Positions 25,606 to 35,100 of a stretch of DNA of 64,000 bases are shown piece by piece. The notes under the pieces are model-generated. The model was not told the origin of the DNA. It made no database searches and worked only from the letters and a program-made list of their open reading frames with translations. The stretch is taken from NCBI GenBank assembly GCA_963803115.1, contig CAWDLN010000003.1:124001-188000 (forward strand), written 5' to 3'. Every line of letters starts with the position of its first letter. Position 1 is the stretch's first letter. Origin of the DNA: DATBGZ01 sp963803115 (GTDB lineage: Bacteria > Actinomycetota > Actinomycetes > Mycobacteriales > Micromonosporaceae). The position numbers and the translations under genes are program-made.

Positions 25606-26922
25606 ATGGCCGAGCGGGCAAGTGCCGTCCGGAAGGCCGCGAAGAGCGCCATTCCAGCACAGACCGCGACGAGTAGCGCGGCAGCCGAGGAACCTGTTGC
25701 CGCTGCGGGTAAGGCCGACGCGGTGCGGGCGGCGGCCAGCCCCCGTACGTCGAAGGCCACCGCTACCGCCTCAGTAGCCCCAAAGACTCCGGCCAAGAAA
25801 GCGCCGGCGAAGAAGTCCGCAGCGGCGAGCGGGCCGGCGACCAAGGCCGCCACGAAGGCCACGAAGACCGCTCGTCCGAGCACAACCAAGGCGGGCGGCA
25901 AGGCTGCGAAGGCGACGCCGGCGAAGGCCGCGCCAGCCAAGGCGGCCACCACGACCACCGCGAAGACGGCCAAGGCAGCAGCGAAAACCTCGGCGAAGGC
26001 CGCGCCGTCAAAGGGCACCACCGCTTCGGACGGAGGCCCCGCCAAAGCCTCGCCGGCGAAGGCCACCGCTAGCGCGAACGGCGGCGGCCCGGCCAAGTCG
26101 ACCGCTTCGGACGGAGGCCCCGCCAAGGCCACCGCGCCGAACGGCGGCCCGGCCAAGGCCACCGCGGCGAATGGCAGCCCGGCCAAGTCCGCCCCGGCGA
26201 AGGCGACCAAGGCGGCGAAAACCTCGGCCGCCACGAAGACCGCGCCCGCGAAGACGTCGACCACCGCCAGAACCACCACCGACAAGAACCCCAAGTCGAC
26301 GGCGAAGACGAACCCCGCCAAGCTGGACACTGTCAAGGTCAACGTCCTGCCGGCGGACCACCCGAAGCCGGCGTCCGCGCCAAGCCAGCCACTGGCAGCG
26401 CCGGCGGACGCAGCCTCCTCGACGCCCGTGGAGGCGACGGCAAAAACAGCCGCACCGGCCAAGGCCGTACCGGTGAAGGCCCCGACCAAGGCCACCAAGA
26501 GCGCGCCGCCGAAGGGCTCGTCGGCCAAGGTCGAGCCGGCTCCGCCCCAGCGCCCGACCCGATCGGCGGCCGAGACGGAGAAGATCCGAGCCGCGCTGTC
26601 CGAGCGTCGCGACGAGCTCAAGGCCGAATACGACCTGACCATGTCCGAGATCGCCGAGGCTCAGCGGGATCGCTTGACCGACTCGGCCGGGGACGACCAG
26701 GCCGACACCGGAACAAAGACTTTCGAACGCGAGCAGGAGATCTCCCTCGCCAACAATCTGCGAGAACGCATCGGCCAGGTCGAGCGGGCGCTGGATCGGC
26801 TCGACGACGGCCAGTACGGCTGGTGCGAGCGGTGCGGGAACGCGATCCCGGTCGAGCGGTTGGCCGCGTTCCCGTCGGCTACCCTCTGCGTGACCTGCAA
26901 GCAGCTGGAGGAGCGGCGTTGA
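25606..26922 (+). CDS. DksA/TraR zinc-finger protein with histone-H1-like N-terminal domain
   Basis: A 438-residue protein in two parts. Residues about 10-330 are low complexity, dominated by Lys, Ala, Pro and Thr in units such as AKKAPAKKSAAASG, PAKATKAAKTSA and repeated DGGPAKAT/NGGPAKAT blocks, like histone H1 and mycobacterial HupB tails. The C-terminal 110 residues are a TraR/DksA module: a coiled coil (ETEKIRAALSERRDELKAEY) and a zinc finger C406-x2-C409 ... C428-x2-C431 (WCERCGNAIP; CVTCKQ). DksA-type proteins bind the RNA polymerase secondary channel; an H1-like tail would add DNA binding. ATG 25606 is chosen after a TGGGGGA site; the upstream open frame has no family support. It overlaps lspA (TTGA). 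Confidence 0.88.
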   Translation: MAERASAVRKAAKSAIPAQTATSSAAAEEPVAAAGKADAVRAAASPRTSKATATASVAPKTPAKKAPAKKSAAASGPATKAATKATKTARPSTTKAGGKAAKATPAKAAPAKAATTTTAKTAKAAAKTSAKAAPSKGTTASDGGPAKASPAKATASANGGGPAKSTASDGGPAKATAPNGGPAKATAANGSPAKSAPAKATKAAKTSAATKTAPAKTSTTARTTTDKNPKSTAKTNPAKLDTVKVNVLPADHPKPASAPSQPLAAPADAASSTPVEATAKTAAPAKAVPVKAPTKATKSAPPKGSSAKVEPAPPQRPTRSAAETEKIRAALSERRDELKAEYDLTMSEIAEAQRDRLTDSAGDDQADTGTKTFEREQEISLANNLRERIGQVERALDRLDDGQYGWCERCGNAIPVERLAAFPSATLCVTCKQLEERR

Positions 26923-27533
26923 CACAGGCACGGTCCGAGGGCGTGGCCGAGGCCAACCAGGAGGCGGTGCCGGCCAAGGCGACCGGTGCCGCCATTGCGG
27001 TCCTCGCCATCGCCGCCGTGATCGTGGTCGGGCTTGATCAGCTCACTAAACAACTCGCCATCTCGGGCCTGAGCGACGGCCGCCCAGTCCGGTTGCTGGG
27101 TGGCGCCATCTACCTCGACCTGACTCGCAACAGCGGGGCCGCCTTCAGCATCGGCACCGACGTGACCTTCATCTTTCCGTTGATCGCCGTCGTCGTGGTG
27201 GGCGGGATCCTCTGGTTTGCCCGCCACCTGCGCTCCTGGCCGTGGGCGTTAGCGATGGGTCTGGTGCTCGGTGGGGCACTGGGCAACCTTGTCGATCGGC
27301 TGTTCCGGGCACCGGGGCCCCTGCAGGGTCACGTGGTCGACTTCATCAGTGTCTTTGCTCCGGCCGGTGAGAAATTCCCCATCTTCAATACCGCCGACTC
27401 GGCGCTGTTCTGTGGCGTGGTGCTCGCGATCGTGCTCGAGTTTCAGGGCCGCCGCCGCGACGGCACCCGCGCGCGTCGCACCCGGGACATGCCGCCGGCT
27501 TCGCCTTCCGGCGTGGCCCGTGACAACGGCTGA
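26919..27533 (+). CDS. lspA: Lipoprotein signal peptidase II LspA
   Basis: Membrane aspartyl protease that removes signal peptides from prolipoproteins. It has 204 residues from TTG 26919, which overlaps the upstream stop (TTGA) and follows GGAGGAG at 26906-26912. Four membrane helices are visible. The catalytic Asp residues are in GNLVDRLFR and FNTADSALF, and VGLDQLTKQLA and LTRNSGAAFS are family blocks. The N-terminal 25 residues before the first helix are hydrophilic and variable. Co-transcribed with the DksA-like gene and rluD, a common actinobacterial order. Confidence 0.95.
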   Translation: MTQARSEGVAEANQEAVPAKATGAAIAVLAIAAVIVVGLDQLTKQLAISGLSDGRPVRLLGGAIYLDLTRNSGAAFSIGTDVTFIFPLIAVVVVGGILWFARHLRSWPWALAMGLVLGGALGNLVDRLFRAPGPLQGHVVDFISVFAPAGEKFPIFNTADSALFCGVVLAIVLEFQGRRRDGTRARRTRDMPPASPSGVARDNG

Positions 27534-27545
27534 GGCGCTATTCGG

Positions 27546-28496
27546 ATGACTGGCGGGGACCGGCGACTGATTCCCGTGCCGGACGGACTTGCCGGCATGC
27601 GTTTGGATCAGGCGATCTCGCGATTATTCGGGTTGTCGCGAACCGCCGCCGCCTCCCTCGTCGACCGCGGCGACGTGTTGGTCGACGGTGCGGTCAAGAA
27701 CAAGTCGGACAAGCTCGGTGCGGGTGCGTGGCTCGAGGTGACGTTGCCAGCCCCGGCCGCGGCCTCGGAGGTGGAGGCGATCCGGCCGGAGCCGGTTGAC
27801 GGCCTGGCCGTGATCTACAGCGACACCGACATCGTCGTGGTGGACAAGCCGGTCGGCGTCGCGGCCCACCCGAGTCCTGGTTGGACCGGCCCGACCGTCC
27901 TATCCGGACTGGCGGCGATGGGGCACACGATCGCGACCAGCGGCGCCGCCGAACGGCAGGGCGTGGTGCACCGGCTCGACGTCGGCACCACCGGAGTGAT
28001 GGTGGTGGCCAAGAGCGAGTCGGCGTACAGCAAGTTGAAGCGAGCCTTCAAGGCCCGCGAGGTCGACAAGGTCTATCACGCGGTTGTCCAGGGCCATCCG
28101 GATCCGTTGCGGGGCACGGTGGACGCCCCCATTGACCGGCATCCCCATCACGACTACAAGTGGGCCGTGGTTTCCGGCGGTCGGGAAAGTATCACCCACT
28201 ACGACACCCTCGAGGCGTTCCCCGGGGCGAGCTTGCTCGAGATCCATCTGGAGACGGGTCGGACCCACCAGATCCGGGTGCACATGGCCGCGTTGCGCCA
28301 TCCGTGCGTCGGGGACCTGACCTACGGCGCGGATCCCACTTTCGCGGCGCGGCTCGGCCTGACCCGGCAATGGCTGCACGCCCGCTCGCTGGCTTTCGCC
28401 CATCCCGGAACCGGCGACCCGGTGCGGTTCGACAGCCCGTACCCGCCCGACCTGGCCCACGCGCTGGAGGCACTGCGCGGCGGGCCGGGAGCCTGA
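27546..28496 (+). CDS. RluD-type 23S rRNA pseudouridine synthase
   Basis: A 316-residue RluA-family enzyme that converts uridines of 23S rRNA to pseudouridine. The N-terminal S4 RNA-binding domain (about 8-75) contains GMRLDQAISRLFGLSRTAA. The catalytic domain has IVVVDKPVGVAAHPSPG, the catalytic-Asp motif VVHRLDVGTTGVMVVAKS, and the C-terminal LETGRTHQIRVHMAALRHP. In this order after lspA it is the actinobacterial RluD-like protein. ATG 27546 is the first in-frame start. The next gene begins 1 base after the stop. Confidence 0.94.
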   Translation: MTGGDRRLIPVPDGLAGMRLDQAISRLFGLSRTAAASLVDRGDVLVDGAVKNKSDKLGAGAWLEVTLPAPAAASEVEAIRPEPVDGLAVIYSDTDIVVVDKPVGVAAHPSPGWTGPTVLSGLAAMGHTIATSGAAERQGVVHRLDVGTTGVMVVAKSESAYSKLKRAFKAREVDKVYHAVVQGHPDPLRGTVDAPIDRHPHHDYKWAVVSGGRESITHYDTLEAFPGASLLEIHLETGRTHQIRVHMAALRHPCVGDLTYGADPTFAARLGLTRQWLHARSLAFAHPGTGDPVRFDSPYPPDLAHALEALRGGPGA

Positions 28497-28497
28497 C

Positions 28498-29319
28498 GTG
28501 GGATTGATGCAGGCGCTGGCCCGGCTGGACGCAAAGGTCGTACCGCGGCTGGCCCTAGGGATGAACCGGGTGGCCCGGGTCGTCCGCGGCGCCCGGGTGC
28601 GTCCGCTGACCGTCGTGGCGACGGTCCTCGGGGTCGCCGTGATTGGCACCGTGGTCTGGCGATCCGCCCGCTCGGAGCCAACCTCACCGGGCTCCTCGCC
28701 GGCGTACATCGGCGTGCGCGACGGCGACTGGGTGCCGGGCTATGTCGAGTCCGGCCGGGCGAGGTTGGCTGATCTGGTGAAGCAGGCACCGAACCGGCCG
28801 GTGCTCGCCCTGATCTCGTTCGTCTCGTATCTCACGCCAGATCAGGTAGCCGCGGTCGTGGCCCGGGTGCCGGACCTCGTCACCGTGACTGGCTACGCGC
28901 GGGTTCCGCTGCCCGGCCGGCAGACCCAGCGGGTCTCGTTGTCAGCGAACCAGGTGCCGGGTGATCTCGTGGGTGCGATGGCCAGCGCGGCCGCCCGTAA
29001 GGACGCGGACGCCCGCTCCGATGAGTCGTTGGCGTCCGGACAACCGCCCGGAACGCTGCGAACCGTCTACGCCTCCAGCGCGGAAGTATCCCGGGCCGAG
29101 GCCGCGGCCTACCGTGGCGGCTGCGCGTGCGTGTTCGCGTTACTGGTCCGGGCCACGCCGGCCGCGCTGACCGCGCTGTCCCAACAGCCTGAGGTGCGGG
29201 CGGTAGACGCCGCGCCCGACGTGACCAACCCGGATGACGCCACCTTCCACGCGCCGCTCCCGGAACAGGTCGACTGGGTTACGCCGCCCGCCGACGAGGC
29301 GCTCCCGACATCGCCTTGA
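28498..29319 (+). CDS. Conserved membrane-anchored hypothetical protein
   Basis: A 273-residue protein with no recognised domain. A basic N-terminus is followed by one membrane helix (about 39-54, LTVVATVLGVAVIGTVVW) and a 215-residue exported region. That region contains VLALISFVSYLTPDQVAAVV, a Cys pair in YRGGCACVFALLV, and LSQQPEVRAVDAAPDV, resembling a fold that compares tandem residues of one substrate, but no family can be named. It starts at GTG 28498 and follows rluD by 1 base, so it is in the lspA operon. Orthologues appear in this place in related actinomycetes as far as I can recall; the function is unknown. Confidence 0.75.
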   Translation: MGLMQALARLDAKVVPRLALGMNRVARVVRGARVRPLTVVATVLGVAVIGTVVWRSARSEPTSPGSSPAYIGVRDGDWVPGYVESGRARLADLVKQAPNRPVLALISFVSYLTPDQVAAVVARVPDLVTVTGYARVPLPGRQTQRVSLSANQVPGDLVGAMASAAARKDADARSDESLASGQPPGTLRTVYASSAEVSRAEAAAYRGGCACVFALLVRATPAALTALSQQPEVRAVDAAPDVTNPDDATFHAPLPEQVDWVTPPADEALPTSP

Positions 29320-29405
29320 GTCCAATGTGGATAGTACCGATCGGCGCAGTCGCTCGTGGTGCGCCGGATCGCAATCTCGCGGCCATCCTTATCGGTCGCG
29401 TCGGA

Positions 29406-29411
29406 TAGACT
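29406..29411 (+). promoter_or_regulatory. Leaderless -10 element of the Uma2 gene
   Basis: TAGACT, then 7 bases, then GTG 29419. This spacing favours GTG 29419 over ATG 29413 as the start, because an ATG only one base after the -10 could not be within the transcript. Confidence 0.55.
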
Positions 29412-29418
29412 CATGGGC

Positions 29419-29964
29419 GTGACGATCGTCCTGCCGGAGCGCGAGATCACGTTGGAAGACGTGGCCTCGATGGCGGCTGCCGACCGTGCCCATCGGTACG
29501 AGTTCGCCAACGGAGCGCTCACGATCATGCCTCCCGCCGACAGCGACCACGCCAGCATCGTCATGCGCCTGGCAGCGTGGCTACTGCAGCACGGTCACGA
29601 CCCTGACCTCGTGAAAGCTGATGCCGGGCTGCGGGCCGGAGGCAAGGTTGGTCGCACACCCGACCTGATGGTGCTGCGCGCGCACACGCCACGGACGGTC
29701 TGGATCGATGCGGTATATGTGGCGCTCGTCGTCGAGGTGATCAGCGACGGCAGTGAGGACCTCGATCGAAAGGTCAAGCCGGCAGAGTACGCCGGCGCAG
29801 GCATCGAGAACTTTTGGCGCGTGGAACGGGCAGCCGAAGTCCTCGATAGCTTGATCAGTCTCTACACGTTGGACGCCACCGTTGGCGGCTACCGCGCGCA
29901 GCGCGCGTGCTCTCTACGTGACCTGCTGGCGGGCGCGCCGCCCGACTTAGACCCGGCTGGCTGA
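29419..29964 (+). CDS. Uma2 family (DUF820) PD-(D/E)XK protein
   Basis: A 181-residue restriction-endonuclease-fold protein. Uma2 core motifs are YEFANGALTIMPPADSDHA, the first catalytic-type Asp in GRTPDLMVLR, VALVVEVISDGSEDLDRKVK with the second acidic residue and Lys, and YAGAGIENFWRVER. The family is abundant in actinomycetes and cyanobacteria, spreads by duplication, and its biological role is unclear. It stands alone with its own promoter. The start GTG 29419 is based on the leaderless promoter. Nuclease activity is inferred only from the fold. Confidence 0.85.
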   Translation: MTIVLPEREITLEDVASMAAADRAHRYEFANGALTIMPPADSDHASIVMRLAAWLLQHGHDPDLVKADAGLRAGGKVGRTPDLMVLRAHTPRTVWIDAVYVALVVEVISDGSEDLDRKVKPAEYAGAGIENFWRVERAAEVLDSLISLYTLDATVGGYRAQRACSLRDLLAGAPPDLDPAG

Positions 29965-30178
29965 GGTCGATCTCGACCATGCTGGCTCGCCTCGACCTGG
30001 ACTGCGCCAACGACGTTTGGGACGGGCCGGGTCGCCGAACGGGATGAACCCCTGCACGATCTTGTCGCATGGGCGACAATCCTCGCGTCCGTAACGTGGG
30101 CGGCCTGGCCATTGGTCGGTAGCCTAGGCGCCGCCAGCTTTGTCAGAATCACTGGTACGGCCGTGGGAAAGGGTGAGT

Positions 30179-31297
30179 GTGGAAACCGACACCGGATGGA
30201 GCCGGGCCGCCGGCGAATCGTCCGGGCGGTGGCGCATGATCCTTGAGCGTGCCTCCGGGCGCGCCCGCGTTCCGGCTCCCGTTGAGCCCGAGGGAGTTCC
30301 GCCGCCGGCTGCGCCCGAGGCCAGTGGCTCCTTGCCGCCGCTGCCGGCATCCTTCGAGGCACCACCGGCAACCTACGGCTCAGCCACGACGTACGGCACA
30401 CCGGGCGCAATCCGGCCGGAATACGCCGAGCCGGTAGTCCCCACGCAGCGGGCGCAGACGGACTGGCAGCCGACTATTCCGGCGCAGAACGTCTCGGGAC
30501 GGGCCCTGACCATCCTCCGCAGCAACTTCGGTGTGCCCCGCGTGATCGCCTTCGCCAACCCCAAGGGTGGCGTGCACAAGACCACCGCGACCGTGCTCGC
30601 CGCCGCGACCATCGGCGGCGCCCGCGGCCGGGGCGTCGTGGCCTGGGATGACAACGAGCTGCGCGGGACGCTCGGTCTACGCGCCGGCAGTGCCCGCCAC
30701 GCCAAAACCATCAGGCATCTGATCTCGGAGCTCGCCGAGGTGGAGCTCAACACCGGGGCGGCGCTGCGCACCCGGATCGACGATTTCCTGCGCCACGCGT
30801 CGGACGGCTCCTACGACGTGCTCGCCGGTGAGGAGGATCCACGGTTCTCATGGCGGCTGGATCCGCCCACCGTGCGCCGGGTTCTCGACCTGCTCACCCG
30901 GACCCATGAGGTCATCTGTGTCGATACGGGCAACAACGTGGAGAGCGGAAACTGGCGCACCATCATGGAGGCCGCCGATCAGCTCGTGATCACGACCGTA
31001 CCCCGGGAAGATTCCGCGTTCAGTGCCGACTGGATGATGGACGTTCTCGTCGAAGCGGGCCGCGAGGAGCTGGTCGCAAAGGCCGTCACCGTCATCTCGA
31101 TGACCACACCTCGGCCGCTGCCCATACAGGAGGATCTGGTCCGCCATTTCCGCCAGCGCAACCGCGCGGTATGCATCGTGCCGTACGACCCGATCCTGGA
31201 GCAGGGCGGGTGGATCGACCACACCGTGCTCGCCCCAGCCACTCGGGACGCCTGGTTGGAGGCGGCCGCAGTGATCATGGAACCCTTCGGGTCGTGA
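30179..31297 (+). CDS. MinD/ParA-like P-loop ATPase with Pro-rich N-terminus
   Basis: A 372-residue protein. About 110 residues of Pro/Ala-rich sequence precede a ParA/MinD ATPase domain. The deviant Walker A is NPKGGVHKTTAT, with the signature Lys at the start of KGGVHKT (about 129-135); the usual third position Gly/Ala is Val-His. Switch/Walker B-type motifs are VVAWDDNELRGTLG and VICVDTGNNVESGNW, and LVITTVPREDSAFSADWM follows. There is no ParB gene nearby, so chromosome segregation is unlikely; related proteins act in division placement or secretion. GTG 30179 is preferred because AAAGGG lies 5 bases upstream; TTG 30140 and GTG 30173 are alternatives. It overlaps tsaA by 4 bases. Confidence 0.82.
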   Translation: METDTGWSRAAGESSGRWRMILERASGRARVPAPVEPEGVPPPAAPEASGSLPPLPASFEAPPATYGSATTYGTPGAIRPEYAEPVVPTQRAQTDWQPTIPAQNVSGRALTILRSNFGVPRVIAFANPKGGVHKTTATVLAAATIGGARGRGVVAWDDNELRGTLGLRAGSARHAKTIRHLISELAEVELNTGAALRTRIDDFLRHASDGSYDVLAGEEDPRFSWRLDPPTVRRVLDLLTRTHEVICVDTGNNVESGNWRTIMEAADQLVITTVPREDSAFSADWMMDVLVEAGREELVAKAVTVISMTTPRPLPIQEDLVRHFRQRNRAVCIVPYDPILEQGGWIDHTVLAPATRDAWLEAAAVIMEPFGS

Positions 31298-31704
31298 CCG
31301 ATTACGCGGTCCGGCCGATCGGTACGGTCTCCTCGCCGTTGATCGACCTGAGCGCCGCGCCGCGGCAGGGCGATGAGGGCGCGCCTCTGGCCTGGCTGTT
31401 CTTCGACCCCTCCGTGGCCGAGGGCGTGCGCGATCTCGAACCGGGCATGGAGGTCCTGCTACTGACGTGGCTCGACCGGGCCGACCGGGACGTGCTGGTG
31501 GTCCACCCGCGCGGCGATGTGAGCCGGCCGCAGCAGGGTGTCTTCAGCACCCGCTCGCCGCACCGACCAAATCCGATCGGCCTGCACCGGGTGAGGATCG
31601 TCGCCGGGGACGGACTCCGTTTCCAGGTGAGCGACCTGGAAGCCATCGATGGAACGCCGATCGTCGATGTTAAACCGGTGCTCGGTCCCACGCACGAGCG
31701 CTAA
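31294..31704 (+). CDS. TsaA/TrmO-type tRNA methyltransferase
   Basis: A 136-residue protein matching the TsaA (TrmO) family, whose E. coli member N6-methylates t6A37 in tRNA-Thr using SAM. The start TDYAVRPIGTVSSPLIDL is typical, and the signature SPHRPNPIGLHRVRI is complete. DGTPIVDVKPVLG near the C-terminus matches the family end. GTG 31294 overlaps the ATPase stop (GTGA). Many actinobacterial TsaA proteins are short like this one. Pairing with a MinD-like ATPase suggests shared transcription rather than shared function. Confidence 0.88.
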   Translation: MTDYAVRPIGTVSSPLIDLSAAPRQGDEGAPLAWLFFDPSVAEGVRDLEPGMEVLLLTWLDRADRDVLVVHPRGDVSRPQQGVFSTRSPHRPNPIGLHRVRIVAGDGLRFQVSDLEAIDGTPIVDVKPVLGPTHER

Positions 31705-32114
31705 CCTTCGGCGAGCGATGGACCGACCGCCGCTGGTCGGCCCGACGAGTTGGGGCACCGTCTGCGTGTCGATGGCCAACAGTGATCACCGTGCGCACCG
31801 AAAGCGAGTCTTGGCTGGTGGTGGGTTCAGCAGCGCGCCCGCCGATCTTCGGTGACGGTCACTTGGCGCGGGGCACGGAACTTCCGTCTGCTGGCTGCCG
31901 CGCGACTGTGCCCGGAGATCATGCGACAAGGAATGAGCCGCCGGAGCCGTGATCACTCCCGCGATATGCACCCGTACCGTTGGTAACTGCCCGGCCGACG
32001 GAACGTCACCAAAACCGCGTTCGGGTCGGGTATTGGCCCCGTGTCGCAGACCGGAAGCTGTCCGATCCTGGGGCTAGGCTCGCCTACGCAGCTTGATCCG
32101 AGGGGGTGGATGAC
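31705..32114 (+). promoter_or_regulatory. Gene-free gap with candidate dnaE promoter
   Basis: 410 bp without a supported gene. TAGGCT at 32075-32080 is the best -10; transcription from about 32087 would give a leader of about 28 bases that contains GAGGGGG (32100-32106), the ribosome site for dnaE. The rest (31705-32040) shows only weak shadow frames and no repeat or hairpin that stands out. Confidence 0.5.
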
Positions 32115-35100
32115 GTGGGTGACTCATTCGTCCACCTGCACGTCCACACCGAGTACTCGATGCTCGACGGCGCCGCCCGGCTCAAGCCGCTGCTCGCCGA
32201 GACCGCCCGGATGGGCATGCCCGCCCTGGCGATGACCGACCACGGCAACCTGTTCGGGGCGTACGACTTCTACAAGCAGGCCACCGCCGCCGGCATCAAG
32301 CCGATCATCGGAATGGAGGCCTACCTGACGCCGGGCACCTCGCGATTCGACCGCTCGCGAGTGCGCTGGGCCGAGGGTGGCGAGAACGACGTCTCCGGCG
32401 GTGGGGCGTACACCCACATGACCCTGCTGGCGCAGGATGCGGACGGCCTGCGCAACCTGTTCACGCTGGCGTCCTTGGCCAGCCTCGAGGGCTTCTTCTA
32501 CAAGCCCCGGATCGATCGCGAGCTGCTGCAGCGCTACGCCAAGGGCATTGTCGCCACCACGGGCTGCCTGGGCGGCGAAGTGCAGACGTGGCTGCGCATC
32601 GGCGATTTCGAGAAGGCGTGCGCGGCGGCGGCCGAGTTTCGCGACATCTTCGGCGCTGAGAATTTCTACCTCGAGCTGATGGACCACGGCGTTGATGTTC
32701 AGCGCCGGGTCAACCAGGACCTGCTCCGCCTGGGCCAGCGGCTGGGCCTGCAGCCCGTCGCCACCAACGACCTGCACTACACCTTCCCGGATGACGCGGA
32801 CGCGCACGCGGTCCTGCTGTGCGTCCAGTCGGGATCGACTCTGGCCGATCCAAAGCGGTTCAAGTTCGACAGCAGCGAGTTGTTCCTCAAGTCGCCGGCG
32901 CAAATGCGGGAGCTGTGGGATCGCGAGGTCGATGGTGCCTGCGACGCCACGCTCGCGATCGCCGAGCGGGTCGGCGACTACTCGGCGCTGTTCGCGTCCC
33001 GCAACCTAATGCCACAGTTCCCGGTGCCCGAAGGAGAGTCCGAAGAGTCGTGGCTGCGCAAGGAGGTCGTGCGTGGCCTGGCCCGCCGCTTCCCCGCGGG
33101 TGTGCCGGATGGGCACCAGAGGCAGGCCGAGTACGAACTCAACGTCATCTGCAGCATGGGCTATCCGGGCTATTTCCTCGTCGTGGCCGACCTGTGCGAG
33201 CACGCTCGGTCGCAGCGGATCCGCGTCGGGCCCGGGCGCGGCTCCGCGGCGGGTGCCGTGATCGCGTACGCACTCGGGATCACGGAGCTCGACCCGATCG
33301 CGCACAAGCTGCTCTTCGAGCGGTTCCTCAACCCGGATCGCATCTCGATGCCCGACATCGACATCGACTTTGACGAGCGCCGGCGCGGTGACATGATCCG
33401 CTACGCCACCGAGAAGTACGGCGAGGAACGGGTCGCCCAGATCATCACGTACAGCACCATCAAGGCCAAGGCGGCGGTGAAGGATGCGGGTCGGGTGCTG
33501 GGTTACCCGTTCGCGTTGGGTGACCGCATCACCAAGGCGATGCCACCGCCGGTCATGGGCAAGGACATGCCGCTCACGGGCATCTTCGACCCGGCCCACC
33601 AGCGTTACCCGGAGGCGGCCGAGTTCCGCACGCTGTACGGGGCCGAGGCGGACATACAGAAGGTCGTCGATACAGCCAAGGGCCTGGAGGGCCTCAAGCG
33701 GCAGTGGGGCGTGCATGCCGCCGGTGTGATCTTGTCCCGTGAGCCTCTGGTCGACGTGCTGCCCATCCAGAAGCGGGAGCAGGACGGCGCGATCATCACC
33801 CAGTGGGACATGAACGCGTGCGAGTCCATCGGTCTGCTCAAGATGGATTTCCTCGGTCTGCGCAACCTCACGGTGATGGACGACTGCCTCGACAACGTGA
33901 AGGCCAACCGCGGCGTCGACCTGGTCCTGGAGGACCTGGTGCTGCACGACAAGAAGACGTTCGAGCTGCTCGCCCGGGGCGATACGCTCGGTGTCTTCCA
34001 GCTCGACGGCGGGCCGATGCGGTCGCTGCTGCGCTCGATGGTGCCGGACAGCTTCGATGACATCTCGGCCGTACTCGCGCTCTACCGTCCCGGCCCCATG
34101 GGCGCCAACGCGCACAACGACTACGCGGACCGCAAGAACAAGCGCAAGCCGGTCGTGCCCATCCACCCCGAGCTGGCCGAGCCACTCGCGGACATCCTGG
34201 ACGAGACCTTCGGTCTGATCGTGTACCAGGAGCAGGTCATGGCGATCGCGCAGAAGCTCGCGGGGTATTCGCTCGGGGCCGCCGATCTGCTGCGCCGGGC
34301 GATGGGCAAGAAGAAGAAGGAGATCCTCGACAAGGAGTACGTGCCCTTCTCCGAGGGCATGCGCGCGCACGGCTACTCCGAGCACGCCATCAAGACGTTG
34401 TGGGACATCCTGGTCCCGTTCTCCGACTACGCCTTCAACAAGGCACACACCGCCGGGTACGGGCTGGTGTCGTTCTGGACGGCCTACCTCAAGGCCAACT
34501 ACCCGGCCGAGTACATGGCCGCCCTGCTGACCAGCGTCGGCGACGACAAGGACAAGTCCGCCGTGTACCTCGCGGAGTGCCGCCGGATGGGCATCAAGGT
34601 GTTGCCCCCTGACGTCAACGCGAGCGTGGCCCGGTTCTCCTCAGTCGGCGAGGACATCCGGTTCGGCCTCGCGGCGGTCCGCAACGTTGGCACAAACGTC
34701 GTCGAGTCCATCATCCGGGCCCGTAAGGAGAAGGGCGCGTTCACGGACTTCTATGACTTCCTGCGCAAGGTGGACGCCATCGTCTGCAACAAGAAGACCG
34801 TCGAATCGCTGATCAAAGCGGGCGCCTTCGACTCGCTGGGACACTCGCGCCGCGGGCTGCTCGCTGTGCACGCCGACGCGATCGACTCCTTCCTCGACGT
34901 CAAGCGCAACGAGGCAGTGGGGCAGTTCGACCTCTTCGCCGATCTGTTCGGCGAGGACCCGCAGACCCATGCGTCGCTCGCGGTCACGCCACCGATCCCG
35001 ACCGGCGAATGGAACAAGCAGGACCGGCTCACGTTCGAGCGCGAGATGCTCGGCTTGTACGTCTCCGACCACCCGTTGTTCGGACTGGAGCACGTCCTGG

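Noticed and set aside
31705..32114. tRNA or small protein gene upstream of dnaE
   Set aside because: No cloverleaf with the expected T-arm or anticodon stem was found and the open frames lack start signals or conserved sequence.
33006..34448. 480-codon minus-strand reading frame within dnaE
   Set aside because: Opposite-strand shadow of a secure gene, no start signal or recognisable family.
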